Shown one piece after another: positions 1 to 11,469 of a DNA stretch of 64,000 nucleotides. The stretch covers positions 95,001 through 159,000 of the forward strand of contig JAOTOM010003931.1 in assembly GCA_034440615.1 (NCBI GenBank), given 5' to 3'. The stretch's first letter is position 1. Every line of letters begins with the position of its first letter. A program made the position numbers and the translations under genes. Source of the DNA: Ashinkailepas kermadecensis. Lineage: Eukaryota > Arthropoda > Thecostraca > Neolepadidae. The notes under the pieces were generated by a model, which saw only the letters and a program-made list of their open reading frames with translations, was not told the DNA's origin and did no database searches.

Positions 1-478
1 CTCAAAACGACATGCGAGTGCAAAATTATCCTTGGGTACCACAACATGGTATTTTTATGTAGACGTCCACACTGCCTCTAGAGCGTCTGTAACTCACGTG
101 GTACGGGATATACCAGGTCATGGCTCAGTAACCTGAATTTTTATGGACATGATACCTGAAGCTCCACTAGAAGGCCTACTTCAGCCACATATCAAAATAT
201 GACAGCACAATCTTTCAGACTGTGGATACCCCATGACAAAACTACATGCCTTTGGTCTTCCTTGGTTTATCTCACTGTGAGTGTGGTTCTTTATTAGCTT
301 AACATTTGTAAAAGAACGTCCAGTGATCTGGCGTGAGTTATTGAGCAACATCAAAGGTCTGAGCAATCCAGATCTCTGAAAGGGATTCCGAAACAACATC
401 AGAGAAAGTTTAACGTTCTAAGTATGTCTGTAAAGATCATTTGAAATCATTCTGCGTTCCGAAGGGAGCCTCTCGATT
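1..478. other. non-coding, no recognised feature
   Basis: No coding frame with recognisable protein content. A short open frame on the minus strand (181-399) shows no motif. The stretch ends where the 40-bp tandem array begins. Confidence 0.6.
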
Positions 479-480
479 GT

Positions 481-740
481 ACAGCTTCCATCCATTGATG
501 AAGAATTCAAGCCCAATTGGACAGCTTCCATCCATTGATGAAGTATTCAAGTCCAATTGGACAGCTTCCACCCATTGATGAAGTATTCAAGTCCAATTGG
601 ACAGCTTCCATCCATTGATGAAGTATTCAAGTCCAATTGGACAGCTTCCATCCATTGATTAAGTATTCAAGTCCAATTGGACAGCTTCCATCCATTGATG
701 AAGTATTCAAGTCCAATTGGACAGCTTCCATCCATTGATG
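481..740. repeat. 40-bp minisatellite, left part
   Basis: Exact 40-bp periodicity: units begin at 481, 521, 561, 601, 641 and 681, with a half unit at 721-740. Each unit starts ACAGCTTCCATCCATTGATG and ends with a CAAGTCCAATTGG-like sequence, with only scattered substitutions. The array resumes at 5442 in the same orientation and phase, so the 4.7 kb between is an insertion. Confidence 0.97.
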
Positions 741-1093
741 GGTAAATGAATACAACCAGGTAAATTTTGATTCTTTTGATTTTTTTTTGGGAATACAATG
801 TATTTTAACGTGAAAATGACGATGCGACCACTCATTTTCACCACAAATGATTACTTTTCATTTGGCACAGAAATACACGATCATAATCTTCACTCTACAA
901 ACATAGCCCATCTCGTATAATTATCCGTACCTGGTGTGTCACAGACGTGATAAAGAAGAAATTCAACACATTGCGCTCGATTTACTCTCTGACATCGAAA
1001 ACCTTATGTTTCTGGCATAATTCGACATTTATTCCCGAGAAGGAATACTTGCAGCCAGACGCGTCCGTAACCTCCGATCAAGGCCGGAAGTTC

Positions 1094-1292
1094 TGTAGTT
1101 GCCGATCCAAAAGTAAGTACTGAGCACGGGGAAGCACGTGTATTCGCAGTCGACGGACCGACAGTACTGAGCGTGAGTCGCGCGCGCTGCCGACCCAGCC
1201 GCCCTCAACAACCGACCGCGCTGCAAAAACCGCTGACTGCGCCGGGTGCGACTTGACACCGGCCATCCATACCAGCATGGCTGCTCACTACA
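1094..1292 (-). repeat. 3' LTR of the LTR retrotransposon
   Basis: 199 bp; on the minus strand it starts TGTAGTGAGCAGCC and ends GGCAACTACA. It is almost identical to the 5' LTR at 4388-4586; the one difference I see is T versus C near position 1121. The left flank is AGTTC, one copy of the target duplication. Confidence 0.97.
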
Positions 1293-1822
1293 CCTCCACC
1301 TGATTATTGATAATCAGGTGGAGGTGTAGTGAGCAGCCATGCTGGTATGGATGGCCGGTGTCAAGTCGCACCCGGCGCAGTCAGCGGTTTTTGCAGCGCG
1401 GTCGGTTGTTGAGGGCGGCTGGGTCGGTAGAACCGGACGCTCCGCCTCCGGTTCTACCGCCCCACCCGCACTGGGCGACACCTTACGCGGTTGCTCCATC
1501 ACTTCCTCCGGTGGGTCAAAGTCCTCCGACTCGCTCGCCCATCCCGTGCATCCTCCGTGACCACACATTCAGCGCTCGGGTGGTCATAAAACGCTTCGTC
1601 CTCACAATCCTCCGCCCGGCCCGCGCCGTCTGCGAGGTCTGCACTCAATTCTGCCGTCGCCCACGCATCCGGCGGCGCCGGTGGCGGACGCTCCGCCTCC
1701 GGTTCTACCGACCCAGCCGCCCTCAACAACCGACCGCGCTGCAAAAACCGCTGACTGCGCCGGGTGCGACTTGACACCGGCCATCCATACCAGCATGGCT
1801 GCTCACTACACCTCCACCTGAT
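1293..1822 (-). repeat. Rearranged inverted LTR/PPT block
   Basis: Next to the 3' LTR lies a polypurine tract (GGTGGAGG on the minus strand) and a near-perfect palindrome at 1293-1327. Then comes a partial LTR in the opposite orientation (1327 to about 1431), about 260 bp of other sequence, and a second partial LTR in the original orientation (about 1705-1810) with its own polypurine tract (1811-1818). The partial LTRs end at the same internal point and share an extra CCGGTTCTACC-containing junction. This looks like snap-back duplication around the palindrome beside the polypurine tract during reverse transcription. Confidence 0.85.
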
Positions 1823-1994
1823 TATCAATAATCATCATCGTCGTCCGGTATACCCAAATCACTTAGTACACCGCAACCATACAATTCGACTGGCGCCCGC
1901 CTCATACGCATACTTCGCCGGGGCGCGGCTCGCCCATCCCGTGCATCCTCCGCGACACCTCCGTGCACCGAGTCGGCTGACCTCGGCGTCGTAT

Positions 1995-4369
1995 TCACAC
2001 GGTGTCACCGACCTGGAACATCGCGCGCGCACGCTCAGAGCCGTCGTTCGCCACGGGCATCGTCCGGCTGGGCCCCTGCTCACCGGCGGCCACCGGCAAG
2101 TCCCGGCCAGCTCGCTTGAAGAGCCCCGCCGTCGGAGCGCTGGAGGGTCGTACACCGTCGCGAGGCGTAGCATTGTAACGGTGTACCGCTTCACCGATGG
2201 TGCAGTCCTGGCGGGCCACCATCACCTTAATTGTCCGATGATGGCGCTCGACAATCCCGTTACCTCCTGCCTCGTGCACGGCCCGAAAGCGCAGCCGGAC
2301 GCCCCATCGCGCCGCGAACGCAGCCATCCGACGACCCCGGAATTCTGTCGCGTTGTCCAACAGCAATTCAGCCGGCGCGCCCCGTTCCAGGAAGATGGTT
2401 TCCAGCTGGCCCGTGACCTCGGCTGCGTCGGAACGGCGCAGCAGCCGCCACATCCCGTACCGGGACGGCCCACAGTCGATCACCGTCAGGTACGACCGGC
2501 CCCGGTAGTGGGTAACGTCGATGGCTAGACGTTCCCACGTCAGCGGCACGCTCAATGACCCGCGCTGCCAGCGCGCAGGTGCCGGGTCGATGGACTGGCA
2601 CACATCGCACTGCTGGATCACCGCTCGCACCGCTGACCGGGTGGCCCGCGCGTCCTCGCTCCGACGCACATACCAGAGCGTCCGGCGGACCCCCTGGTGC
2701 CCGGTGTTCTCGTGCACCTCACGTATCCGGGCGGGGTCGGCGTCTGGTCGCGGGTCCACGGCCGCCGCGACGGCGCCTGGTGGCGCGTCAGCCGCTGGGT
2801 CCGGCAGTCGAAGCCACTCTTTTGGCACACGGGTGAGTGTGTCCGCCAGGTTGTCCGCGGATTTTACCAGGCCGACCGTCATCTTCAGGCGAAACTCCTC
2901 CACCAGCTATCGAATGACGTCGATCCTCCGGCGGATAAGCATCTCCCCGTGCGCCTTAGTCCGCAGGCGAGAGCGGCCGCTCAGGGCGTCATCGATCCAC
3001 TTGTGAACCGTGGCCGAGTCGGTGCGAAGGTCGATGGTGGTAACCCCCCACGCAACCGCCATGTTGACACCGCTGAGCGCCGCGTCCAGCTCGGCCATGT
3101 TGATGTGCATGGCCGCCTTCGACTCCGGCCGTAGCCAGCTCGCGTCCTCCACGGCGCCACTGACCGGATCCTCCAGGACGACCCCGGCAGCAAGGGAACT
3201 GGCGTCCGTCCACACCACCAACTTGTCCCCCTTCAGCTGCCAGGGGCCTCGTGCCGGGTCGGCCCCCTTACCCGCACCGCGACACAGTCGACCTGCTCGC
3301 GCAGCCCGGCGTCCATTGTCGGGTCGTCCCAGCCTGCCGTCAGGGCGTTGACGCGCCGCTTTAACCACGCGGCCGCCGGACGCAGCCACCCCACCACCGG
3401 CAGGTGGGACACCAACTGGCCGCACCACGCGAACAACGCTCGACGTGTCAGCACCTCCGGGGGCGCGGCCACCGGGTTGTCGCGGCGCCAGCACAGTTCT
3501 CCGTCGTCCGCGCGCACCCGTAGCCCGAGCAGTCGCGCTCCCTCGGCCGCCCGCTCCGGCGGCTTACAGACCAGACCGTACCGGGCGAAGTGCTCCACTA
3601 CGTGGTCTGCGCTGACAATGTCCTCGTCTACCAGCAGATCGTCCACATAGGGCAGCACCCCCCGGTTCACCTTGGCATCCTGGAGCAGGACGGCCCGCAC
3701 CACGGCCTTCATCACGAGCGGCGCGACGTTCAGCCCAAAGCCGATGCGAGTCAGGCAATACCTCTGGCCTCGCACCTCCACCGTCTGATACGGCCACAGC
3801 CGCCGGTCCAACCGGAGCTGAAGGTACGCCTTCCGCAGGTCCACCACCGCGACGCGAGCGCCGTGCCGTCGCCAGCGGCGAAGCTGGTCAGCACAAACGT
3901 CCGCGTTCGCGGTGTGTGTGGTAACGTGGCCATTCAACTCACGGTAGTCCAAGACAGGGCGCACCCTGTCCCTATTCGGCTGCCGGACCGCCATCAGAGG
4001 GATCAGGCCACGGGCCGGGCCATCCACCTGCTCGTCATACCGCTGCAGCCATCCCTCCCGGATCCACAGCTCCAATTCAGCGTCGTACGCCGGCCGAGCC
4101 GCCGGCGGTACCGCATACTCCGCGACTCGGTTCCGCAGGCTCTCGGGACCATTCCCGTCTGCTCACACCCATGCCACGGTCCATTCGCCCGTCCGCGCGG
4201 CGAATCGCGCCGTGAAGTCCGCCGCATCCACGGCCAAGTCCCGACGGTCGACCTCAACTGCCGCCGCACAGACCCACGTGCGGTGTCCGCAGGCTGTCGG
4301 TGTCCGCAGGCTGATGCCACCCAGGGCCGTGATGCCCGACATCCCCGTGCCCCGGCATAGTATCCGCAA
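1995..4369 (-). pseudogene. pol: pol polyprotein (PR remnant-RT-RNase H-integrase), disabled
   Basis: Read on the minus strand from 4369: a protease tail (GMSGITALGG), a linker rich in WTVAWV, then RT with RPVLDYRELN, VVDLRKAYLQL and the catalytic YVDD (3638-3649). RNase H follows with WTDAS, MAELDA and DSATV. The integrase has an H-x3-H...CDVC zinc finger (HENTGH) and DDE-type residues in DVTHYRG, DNATEF and NGIVERHH. Three lesions are visible: an in-frame TGA at 4163-4165, a frameshift around 3265-3290 between RT and RNase H, and a TAG at 2907-2909 between RNase H and the integrase. The catalytic residues are otherwise intact. The integrase resembles the KRBA2-like group known from arthropod elements; this is from memory of the family. 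The GC-rich codon use differs sharply from the AT-rich surroundings. Confidence 0.95.
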
Positions 4370-4387
4370 TTTATGGCCGAAATAGCT

Positions 4388-4586
4388 TGTAGTTGCCGAT
4401 CCAAAAGTAAGTACCGAGCACGGGGAAGCACGTGTATTCGCAGTCGACGGACCGACAGTACTGAGCGTGAGTCGCGCGCGCTGCCGACCCAGCCGCCCTC
4501 AACAACCGACCGCGCTGCAAAAACCGCTGACTGCGCCGGGTGCGACTTGACACCGGCCATCCATACCAGCATGGCTGCTCACTACA
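4388..4586 (-). repeat. 5' LTR of the LTR retrotransposon
   Basis: 199 bp, direct copy of 1094-1292 and followed by AGTTC (4587-4591), the second copy of the target duplication. I could not recognise a convincing tRNA primer-binding site next to it on the element strand; the deletion that removed gag may have removed it too. Confidence 0.97.
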
Positions 4587-4693
4587 AGTTCCTTGAGATG
4601 CTGTTATCGTTAACGACAGCGCTGACAATGTCGCATATATTTGATGACGTCATGGCCGAAAAACTTGTTTCGGACGATTCTGGTTTTCCGGTT

Positions 4694-4973
4694 AGGTTAG
4701 GTTAGGTTAGGTTAGATTATATTATGCTATAATATATTGTATACATCATGCTACTTTATCTTAGTCTAGGTTAGGTTAGGCTAAGTTTTTTCTTTCTTTT
4801 AGATTATTCGTCAGACAGCGCTGTCCACACCCAGAACATCGAGCGGCTCTGGCGCGGAAAAATAACTAAAATAACCTAACCTAACCTAACCTAGACTAAG
4901 ATAACGTAGCATAATATATAAAATATACAATAGCATAATATCATCTAACCTAACCTAACCCAACCTAACCGGA
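4694..4973. repeat. Inverted TTAGG/CCTAA short arrays in the foldback arms
   Basis: Short runs of GGTTAG repeats at 4694-4715 and 4766-4781, and their inverted CCTAA counterparts at 4873-4893 and 4947-4973. TTAGG is the ancestral arthropod telomere repeat. Here the runs sit symmetrically inside the arms of one transposon, so they belong to the element and are not a chromosome end. Confidence 0.85.
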
Positions 4974-5441
4974 AAACCAGAATCGTCCGAAGCAATTTTT
5001 TTTGGCCATGACGTCATCAAATATATGCGCTGCCGTTGTCATTTTGTCATTGTCAGCGCTGCCGTTCACGATGACAACATCGCAAGGAACTTCCGGCCTT
5101 GATCGGAGGTTACGGAAGCGTCTGGCTGCAAGTATTCCTTCTCGGGAATAAATGTCGAATTAAGCCAGAAACATAAGGTTTTCGATGTCAAAGATTATTA
5201 AATCGAGTGCATGAAGTGTTGAATTTCTTCTTTATCACGTTTGTGACACACCAGGTACGGATAATTATACGATATGGGCTATATTTGTAGAGTGAGGATT
5301 ATAATCGTGTATTTCTTTGCCTAATGAAAAGTAATCATTTGCAGAGAAAATGAGTGGTCGCGTCGTCATTTTCACGTTAAAATACATCGTATTCCAAAAA
5401 AATTCCAAAGAATCAAACTTTACCTTGATGTAAACATTTGC

Positions 5442-5530
5442 CCATTGATGAAGTATTCAAGTCCAATTGGACAGCTTCCATCCATTGATGAAGTATTCAA
5501 GTCCAATTGGACAGCTTCCATCCACGAATG
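5442..5530. repeat. 40-bp minisatellite, right part
   Basis: Continuation of the array at 481-740 in the same orientation: a partial unit 5442-5470, a full unit 5471-5510, then a decaying unit from 5511. The first nine bases duplicate 732-740. Confidence 0.95.
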
Positions 5531-6930
5531 AAGTATGAAGGATGAACTCCACCGGTCTGGAGAGAGCTTTGTGTCTGCATTACCAGCACTGAATACGAAA
5601 CACAAACGGCTGTATCTGATCTTCGGAATAATATTATATCAGATGATGTTATACCTGCAGAGGTGCCGACATCCAAGAAATGAGAACTATATTGAAAACA
5701 TTTTATTGGTAAATAATTGCCATGCAATGATAACTGCTGTTTTCTTGAGCGCTCTTTATTTTCCACAAAATGAGGACTATTTTTGTGAGTTCTCTGTTCT
5801 TCCATCTTCCACTCGCATCCGGCCCGTTGCTTTCATCCTGCATCACATCCAGCAATAAACTTGCTCTCAGGCGGATGGGTATGGAGGGGGAGCCTCACAG
5901 GGTCTCTATGCAAATGACCTAAATATGTCTTACCCCACATCGCATGAATGCTAAGATGTACTAATTGTGGTGATGGCCTTTTGGCTAAGGGATAGTGTAA
6001 TGGCAGTCACAGGCATCTTCGCCCGCGACTACTTTCAGCTATATACTATCAGACGTTAAGAGCAACCAATACTTCGCTGTCGCTTTTCCTTCATGCTTCA
6101 TTTGATGTTGTTTCCATATCTTAGCTGGAAATGCAGGGACTTCGTAATTTACTTTGGTGTTAATGTACGGCATCTTGAGTCATTGGGTAAGAGGGCGGGG
6201 CCATTCCTAGTCACCCGCCCATGAGTGACCGACTATAAAATGACATGCATACCACATGTACCATCATGCACTGTACGCTCAATTTTCGATGAGTACTACT
6301 CGCTGATAATTTGAAACAACCATGGACATGCAATATCATGCTCGCGTGTCCATGGCATGTCATATATATTTTCAACTGATCTGAAGTTTGCAATACATTT
6401 TCATTCAATTAAAGTTCAGTTTGCACTCCATTCAATGGCAGGTTTGTCTTCATGTGGATGGACTCAGGCTTAATTCAAGCTTGATGTGATTTAACTGAAT
6501 CGTCATTCATCACCTTTTTTCAACTAAGTAATCATCATTCAATTCACGAAGTTTTCTAATGAGTGGATTCATTCACAATTTGAAGGAGATGCCAAAGACA
6601 TGATTCAATCGCCTAGATTAAACTGAAGACAAAGCAGCAGCCTGCAGCCCGGTGGCGAGCCACTTGCAGCTCGGCTCGGACGCCGTACGCGGTGCGCGAC
6701 GATAGCTGCCCCGGCCCGGCACTACGGTGCCAGAATAGGCTACGTATCGACCACAGTGCAGGGTCATCATTATTGTAGACCACGGGATCGTGTCTCTGCG
6801 CGGCTCTCTTCTGCGGCGTCGCTGGTGCGGTGGCCAGCTGGTGTCTGGGGAGGCATGCAGTCCCCGCCCCGCGCAGACAGCCGGCAGCAATGGCCGGCAT
6901 ATACACACCGGTAATTAACGGCAAGGCAAA
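5531..6930. other. non-coding, no recognised feature
   Basis: AT-leaning sequence. Open frames on both strands around 5535-5858 and 6613-6990 overlap each other and show no domain. Nothing further recognised. Confidence 0.5.
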
Positions 6931-6934
6931 TAGT

Positions 6935-7735
6935 ATTGGAAATAGTACCCACGAAGTCTGTGAAAATACTTGGCGTGAAAATTGACTCACACCTGTCCTG
7001 GGATGTGCATGTGTCTACTGTTGTGCGTCTGTGTAACCGCATACTCATTGGACCCGCTAGACTGCGTCATACGTTCTCACATTACGAGACAGGTGCTAAT
7101 TGAGGCACTCGTATTTATTCCTCCACAAAAGATACTGTGTGTCTGTCTGGGGAAGCTGTAGCAGAGCCCAGAAACGACTCATTCAAAAATCCATCAACTT
7201 TTGTGCAAAGATTGTCGCCGGCTTGCACTACCGGGATCATGTGTCGCCAACGTTGATAGAGCTAGGATGGCTCAAATTGGAGGGCTTCATATCCGAGACA
7301 GATGCACACTCAGTTTTCAAAATTATGAACGAGTTCACTGGCTCAGAACTCATTCGCGGTCACCTAAACTGTCGCTCAACTGTGTCGCAACGGAGCACCA
7401 GGGCCACGGCTAACGGTGAGTTCCAGGTACCATGATGCCGCACAGAATTCGCGCGCCGCTCCTTCATACCGAGAGCTTGCAGAACGTGGAGCAATCTGCC
7501 TCCAGATGTGAGGAACTCAGGTGGCTACAATGTTTTCAGACAGAGGCTTTCGGCCATGCTGCGCATGTCCGGGCTCTAATTTCAGGCCTCCGGAACATCG
7601 CTTACATCAGCACTGTGATGCCACTCGTTGTTATCGTGTATGCTCGTGATGATGGTTTGTGCTGCACATTAGTGCACTTCTGTAACGAAAACTGAAAAAC
7701 CCTGCTCGGGAGGGTCCGAAATACATTACATTACA
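6935..7735 (+). mobile_element. CR1-like LINE, 3' fragment
   Basis: Around 6950-7015 the plus strand reads VKILGVKIDSHLSWDVHV, the conserved region after the RT palm in non-LTR reverse transcriptases. The frame at 7100-7435 gives CVSVWGSCSRAQKRLIQKSINFCAKIV and further C-terminal RT-associated sequence, followed after a frameshift near 7435 by a PRACRTWSNLPPDVR-like reading. The 3' end at about 7715-7735 is a short ACATTAC tandem, as in CR1/L2-type LINEs that end in short tandem repeats. The catalytic part of RT and the endonuclease are missing: a 5'-truncated, frameshifted copy. Confidence 0.8.
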
Positions 7736-10700
7736 ATGGACATCGCGCAGAATTGGTAGCAGGCTGTCAGTCGTGGAAATGGCTGACCAGAGACGTCTTC
7801 GGACGCAGAGAAACGTGAGCAGCTTCCAGGCTCAGAAGACGAGATAGATGGAAAAGCCTGCTCAGTGGATAACAATCACGGGACACGAACGGGTCAACTT
7901 GTCACAAGAGTGCCGAATGAATACAAGGGTAAAAGCCATTTAATTACTACTTTACTGGCACATCAGTTCATCGTCTCGCATGCTTGCTGAGTGGAAGGGA
8001 ATTGGATCCATAGTAAACCCGCTACCTCACAGTGGTACCCAACTGGGCAAAGGGGATTGTGTAACGAAAATATAAATGGGTGAATTCCCGTGGAATATCC
8101 ACAATTATCCCTATCGGTGCGGAAGAAATTTCTAGCACTATCAGTGCGGGCGTGACAAACTTAAAACCTCCCACTTTGACATGTGTTCTAAGCACAATAC
8201 AAAGATGTGGCAAATGTCACAATGAAGCCCTTCGGCTTCTAAAATTTCTTGAACCATTTTCTCCATACCTTTTGGTTGACATTTCAGGTCCGGTCAAACA
8301 GGTCAATGTCGGACTGCACTCAGTCACCAGTCTTCGCCATAGTGTTCGGACCCTGGTCGTAAAACAAATTGGATTCCATGATTGATCCAATATATGCAAA
8401 CTCAATGCCTAGTCTGACATACATGATACGTAAGTACAAATGTCATGGTGACCTATGCCGTAAAGGTTAAATACATGGTAATTCTCGAAAGAAATAAAAT
8501 GTAATGGTTTTGCCACGAAAGTAAAGCCAAATGATTCCACGTGTCGATAATTTTAAGAAATCTAAACGATTTCTTTTGGCATTTTCCCCCAAAATGTCCC
8601 ACAACAACCAACATTTACAAATATAATTTGGCATCCAGATGACATCAGAAATGACCTAAGCGTGCAAAATGTCTCTGGTCTACCCGTTTCTCTTTCGTAG
8701 TAGTCCTCATTTTAGCCTCCAGGGCTCCAGGAATGCCGGTACTCTCGGAACCTTTTAGGCCATGTCTCTATTGACGTGACCTGATATTGACTTGAACCTT
8801 GGAATACATCTAGAAGTCAATGTCTACGATATATATTTGAACGTTTCAATAACATTTATTAGTAACAACGTTATGTACAAACAGACATTTCTTTCTAGTT
8901 TCAGCCTTCATGTAAACTCGAATCTTGACCTGTGGTCACATTTTGTACTTGTATATTTTATTTGAGTATTTGTTGATGCACTCATAGCTCACTTTCGACT
9001 GCATCTTACATGGTTTAATGATAAAAAATGCTTTAGTGTGTACTTGAAAATGGTACTGAGAGGAAGTCGATACTTTGCTTTGACCGGCTCTGGCTTTGAC
9101 CGGCTTTTGCCGGTGAGCACATGGAGGCGCCCTTCCAGAACGCTTGAGTGTACCCATCCCCTTCGCTCAACGAGTTTTTCAGCCGATGGCATCTCTACGG
9201 AAACATTGCCATCACAAACGTCAGTTGGTCCAACAATTAATTTCACAAAGTGACAACTGTAAAGAGGCTTACATTCTTTTGCCGGGAAACTTATAGATTC
9301 TGCCAGGCGACAGGGTCGAGCCGTAGGCCCAGCTGACGCACAGCCACCAACCCTTCCACAAACATGCCCTGAAGTCAAGCCGGTCCCGGACCTCGCGCTC
9401 CTGCACTGACAACAGGCGGGAGTGAAGAGCTGGGAGACGAGGGACTATGAGACTATGGGACTATGGCAAATCGCCATGTTTTCGGTCCCATTGCGCCTGC
9501 TCCAGTTGTCGGCCCGGCAGCAGACCGGTCGACCCAGACGCGAGCGGCCCGCGGACCGTGGAAGATCCAGATCACCACCTGATCCAAGAAAAAAAGACAA
9601 ACAAAAAAGAACGCGCATAAGCCGAACGCCGCGAGTACCCCAGGTGGCATCGGGCACGGCGTAGCCACAGGAGACTTTTTTAATGGTGGACTTCCCACAA
9701 ATCCACGTTCTAACGTTTCTACCCGGACTCCATGAGACGTCGAGAAACTGGAAGGAGCGGAGCGAAGAAAATATAACGAGTGTATTTTCAGAACCGTGTG
9801 CATAACAGCATATACGGAATAATCAACCGAGTCCCGACATGACGAGTGATAATTCACCCATGATGATTGGTTACTTACCTGAAGCTTATTCACTGAATAA
9901 AGTAACTGTATAAACGAGGCAGCTGACTTGAGAGCAGTCCTACTATGGACCAAAAGTTCCGAGCAATGGCAGTAAGAGGTCAGAACAATCTAAATTGTGC
10001 AGAACATTAATATTCCTGTATGTAGTTTGCGTTGGTTACATTTTCAACTGCTAAGCGGAGAGATGAATCACGAGCGATGAGCACTTCTAAGGCATTGGCT
10101 CGAAATAAACTGCTCTTTGACTGCAAAATCCTGCTTGCCTCTGTCAACCAGGAGCGCCAATGGGCTTCGAACCCGGTGGACATGTAGGGTTGCTAAGACA
10201 AGCTGGCATTGCGGTTCATTGAAAGTCTGGCGTCGAACAAGATCAGAGAGGCAAAACACTGCACGGTAACCAGTCCTCCTTCGTTAATTGTACGTGGATG
10301 CGGCCTGCACAGCTTTTCAGAGGACACAATGACGGATTTGGCATACCGTCAGTCCCGGGACCGCCTAGGGCATAAAGACGATCAGGGGACGTACCCAACG
10401 TGGTAGGGACCCGTACCCATCCGATGGATACGCAGGGCTGGTCGCACGTTTCCAGCAAATAAGGTCCGGCGAGGCATCGACTGCTATCAGGTCAGGTAGG
10501 TCGATCATATATACCAGAGCACTTATTTAAACCCTCGGAGCCAGCAAATGAGCCCCACCGTAGCATTGAGACGAGGAAAGCTACCAAGAATGCGAATCTC
10601 GCCTTATACAGACGAGGAACGCGGCCAATAATTGCGAGGCCAGCTATGTTTATATCCAATTAGGCCATCTTGTCAGGTAGCGAATGATGAAAAGAGTCGG

Positions 10701-11325
10701 CTCATATAACTTCAAAATAGAACAATGGTCAGCCGTTATGTGTTTGTGCAACGCCTGTGGGCAGGGGGGGGGGGAGGGGGCTGGGGACAAGTAAATCATT
10801 AATTAGTAAGGAGAGAGTGGATGGGGCGAGTGAATGTGGGCGAATGATGAGAATTAATGTGTGATATGTAGAGCTTGAAGGACCAGCGGAAGCCGATTGG
10901 GGCTCAAATACAGGCATCCATTTCGTGCGGTACTACAACCAATCATACTAATATTTGCACCAAAGACCCCAAACTGGGGATAAGGCATTCAAACCAGAAA
11001 ACAAATATTAATCGAACTATCTGATACATCTTATCCATTCTAATTTAGCGAGTGACACTTACTTACCGATATAGTGCTTCCCAAAATTTTGATCTCGCGC
11101 AACATATAAATACGTCGAAGCACAGCACCAATACACATGACGACAACAACTTAAAAGGGGATATTTCTCAGTATTGTTTTGGTTTCCTTCTCTTTTTTTT
11201 GTACAACCCGAGACACCCACAAGCCACCCCCCCCACACACACACCTCGCCGATGGCAGAGACCCCCTACACTGGTGCCCAACGTGGTAAGTTTAAAAATT
11301 TAGGGTTTGTACCAAAATAGTTGGG
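7736..11325. other. non-coding, no recognised feature
   Basis: No frame here shows a recognisable domain. A G-run lies at 10764-10774. The frames at 8936-9378 and 9453-9953 overlap on several frames and show no motif. I see no element boundaries. Confidence 0.5.
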
Positions 11326-11327
11326 TT

Positions 11328-11361
11328 TGTTGCCACCTTCACCGGTGCAGGGAGGGAGTTG
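11328..11361. repeat. Single unit of a 32-bp minisatellite at the LINE 3' border
   Basis: The sequence TTGCCACCTTCACCGGTGCA, followed by GGGAGGGAG, is a diverged unit of the 32-bp array found at 17776-17990, in the same orientation. It sits directly outside the 3' tail of the minus-strand LINE, suggesting the LINE landed in this array. Confidence 0.65.
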
Positions 11362-11469
11362 TGGTGGTGGATTGGAGTTCAGGGGCGCGTCGACATCCAG
11401 GGTCATTTTGCGCCCATAACTGTATTATAATCAATCTACGGTGCTGCTATAATAGCTTGTTATTAATAT

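Larger units (their letters stand above)
1094..4586 (-). mobile_element. Ty3/mdg4-type LTR retrotransposon, gag-deleted
   Basis: Direct 199-bp repeats at 1094-1292 and 4388-4586 begin TG and end CA on the element strand and differ at a single base that I can see. The flanks carry an exact 5-bp target duplication, AGTTC (1089-1093 and 4587-4591). Removing the element restores a sequence matching the opposite foldback arm near 5085, confirming the empty site. The internal part encodes, in minus-strand order, a protease remnant, reverse transcriptase, RNase H and integrase, the Ty3/mdg4 order. Only about 18 bases separate the 5' LTR from the protease remnant, so gag and most of the protease are missing. 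The polypurine tract is visible next to the 3' LTR sequence. Confidence 0.97.
741..5441. mobile_element. Foldback/MULE-like DNA transposon with long inverted arms
   Basis: The left arm is 741-1093 continued at 4592 to about 4783. The right arm is about 4860-5441 and is its reverse complement, with moderate divergence. The two arms, each roughly 550-580 bp, enclose a short loop at about 4784-4859. Both termini abut CCATTGATG (732-740 and 5442-5450), a 9-bp target duplication taken from the host minisatellite. Outer ends read GGTAAATG at the left and, inverted, GCAAATG at the right. Long inverted arms with a 9-bp duplication are typical of Mutator-like or foldback elements; that class call is inference, since no transposase is visible. 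The arms carry TTAGG-type repeats and an ATGACGTCAT palindrome. The left arm is interrupted by an LTR retrotransposon. Confidence 0.9.

Noticed and set aside
4694..4973. Telomere or subtelomere boundary
   Set aside because: The TTAGG runs are short, inverted and symmetric inside one transposon, so they do not mark a chromosome end.
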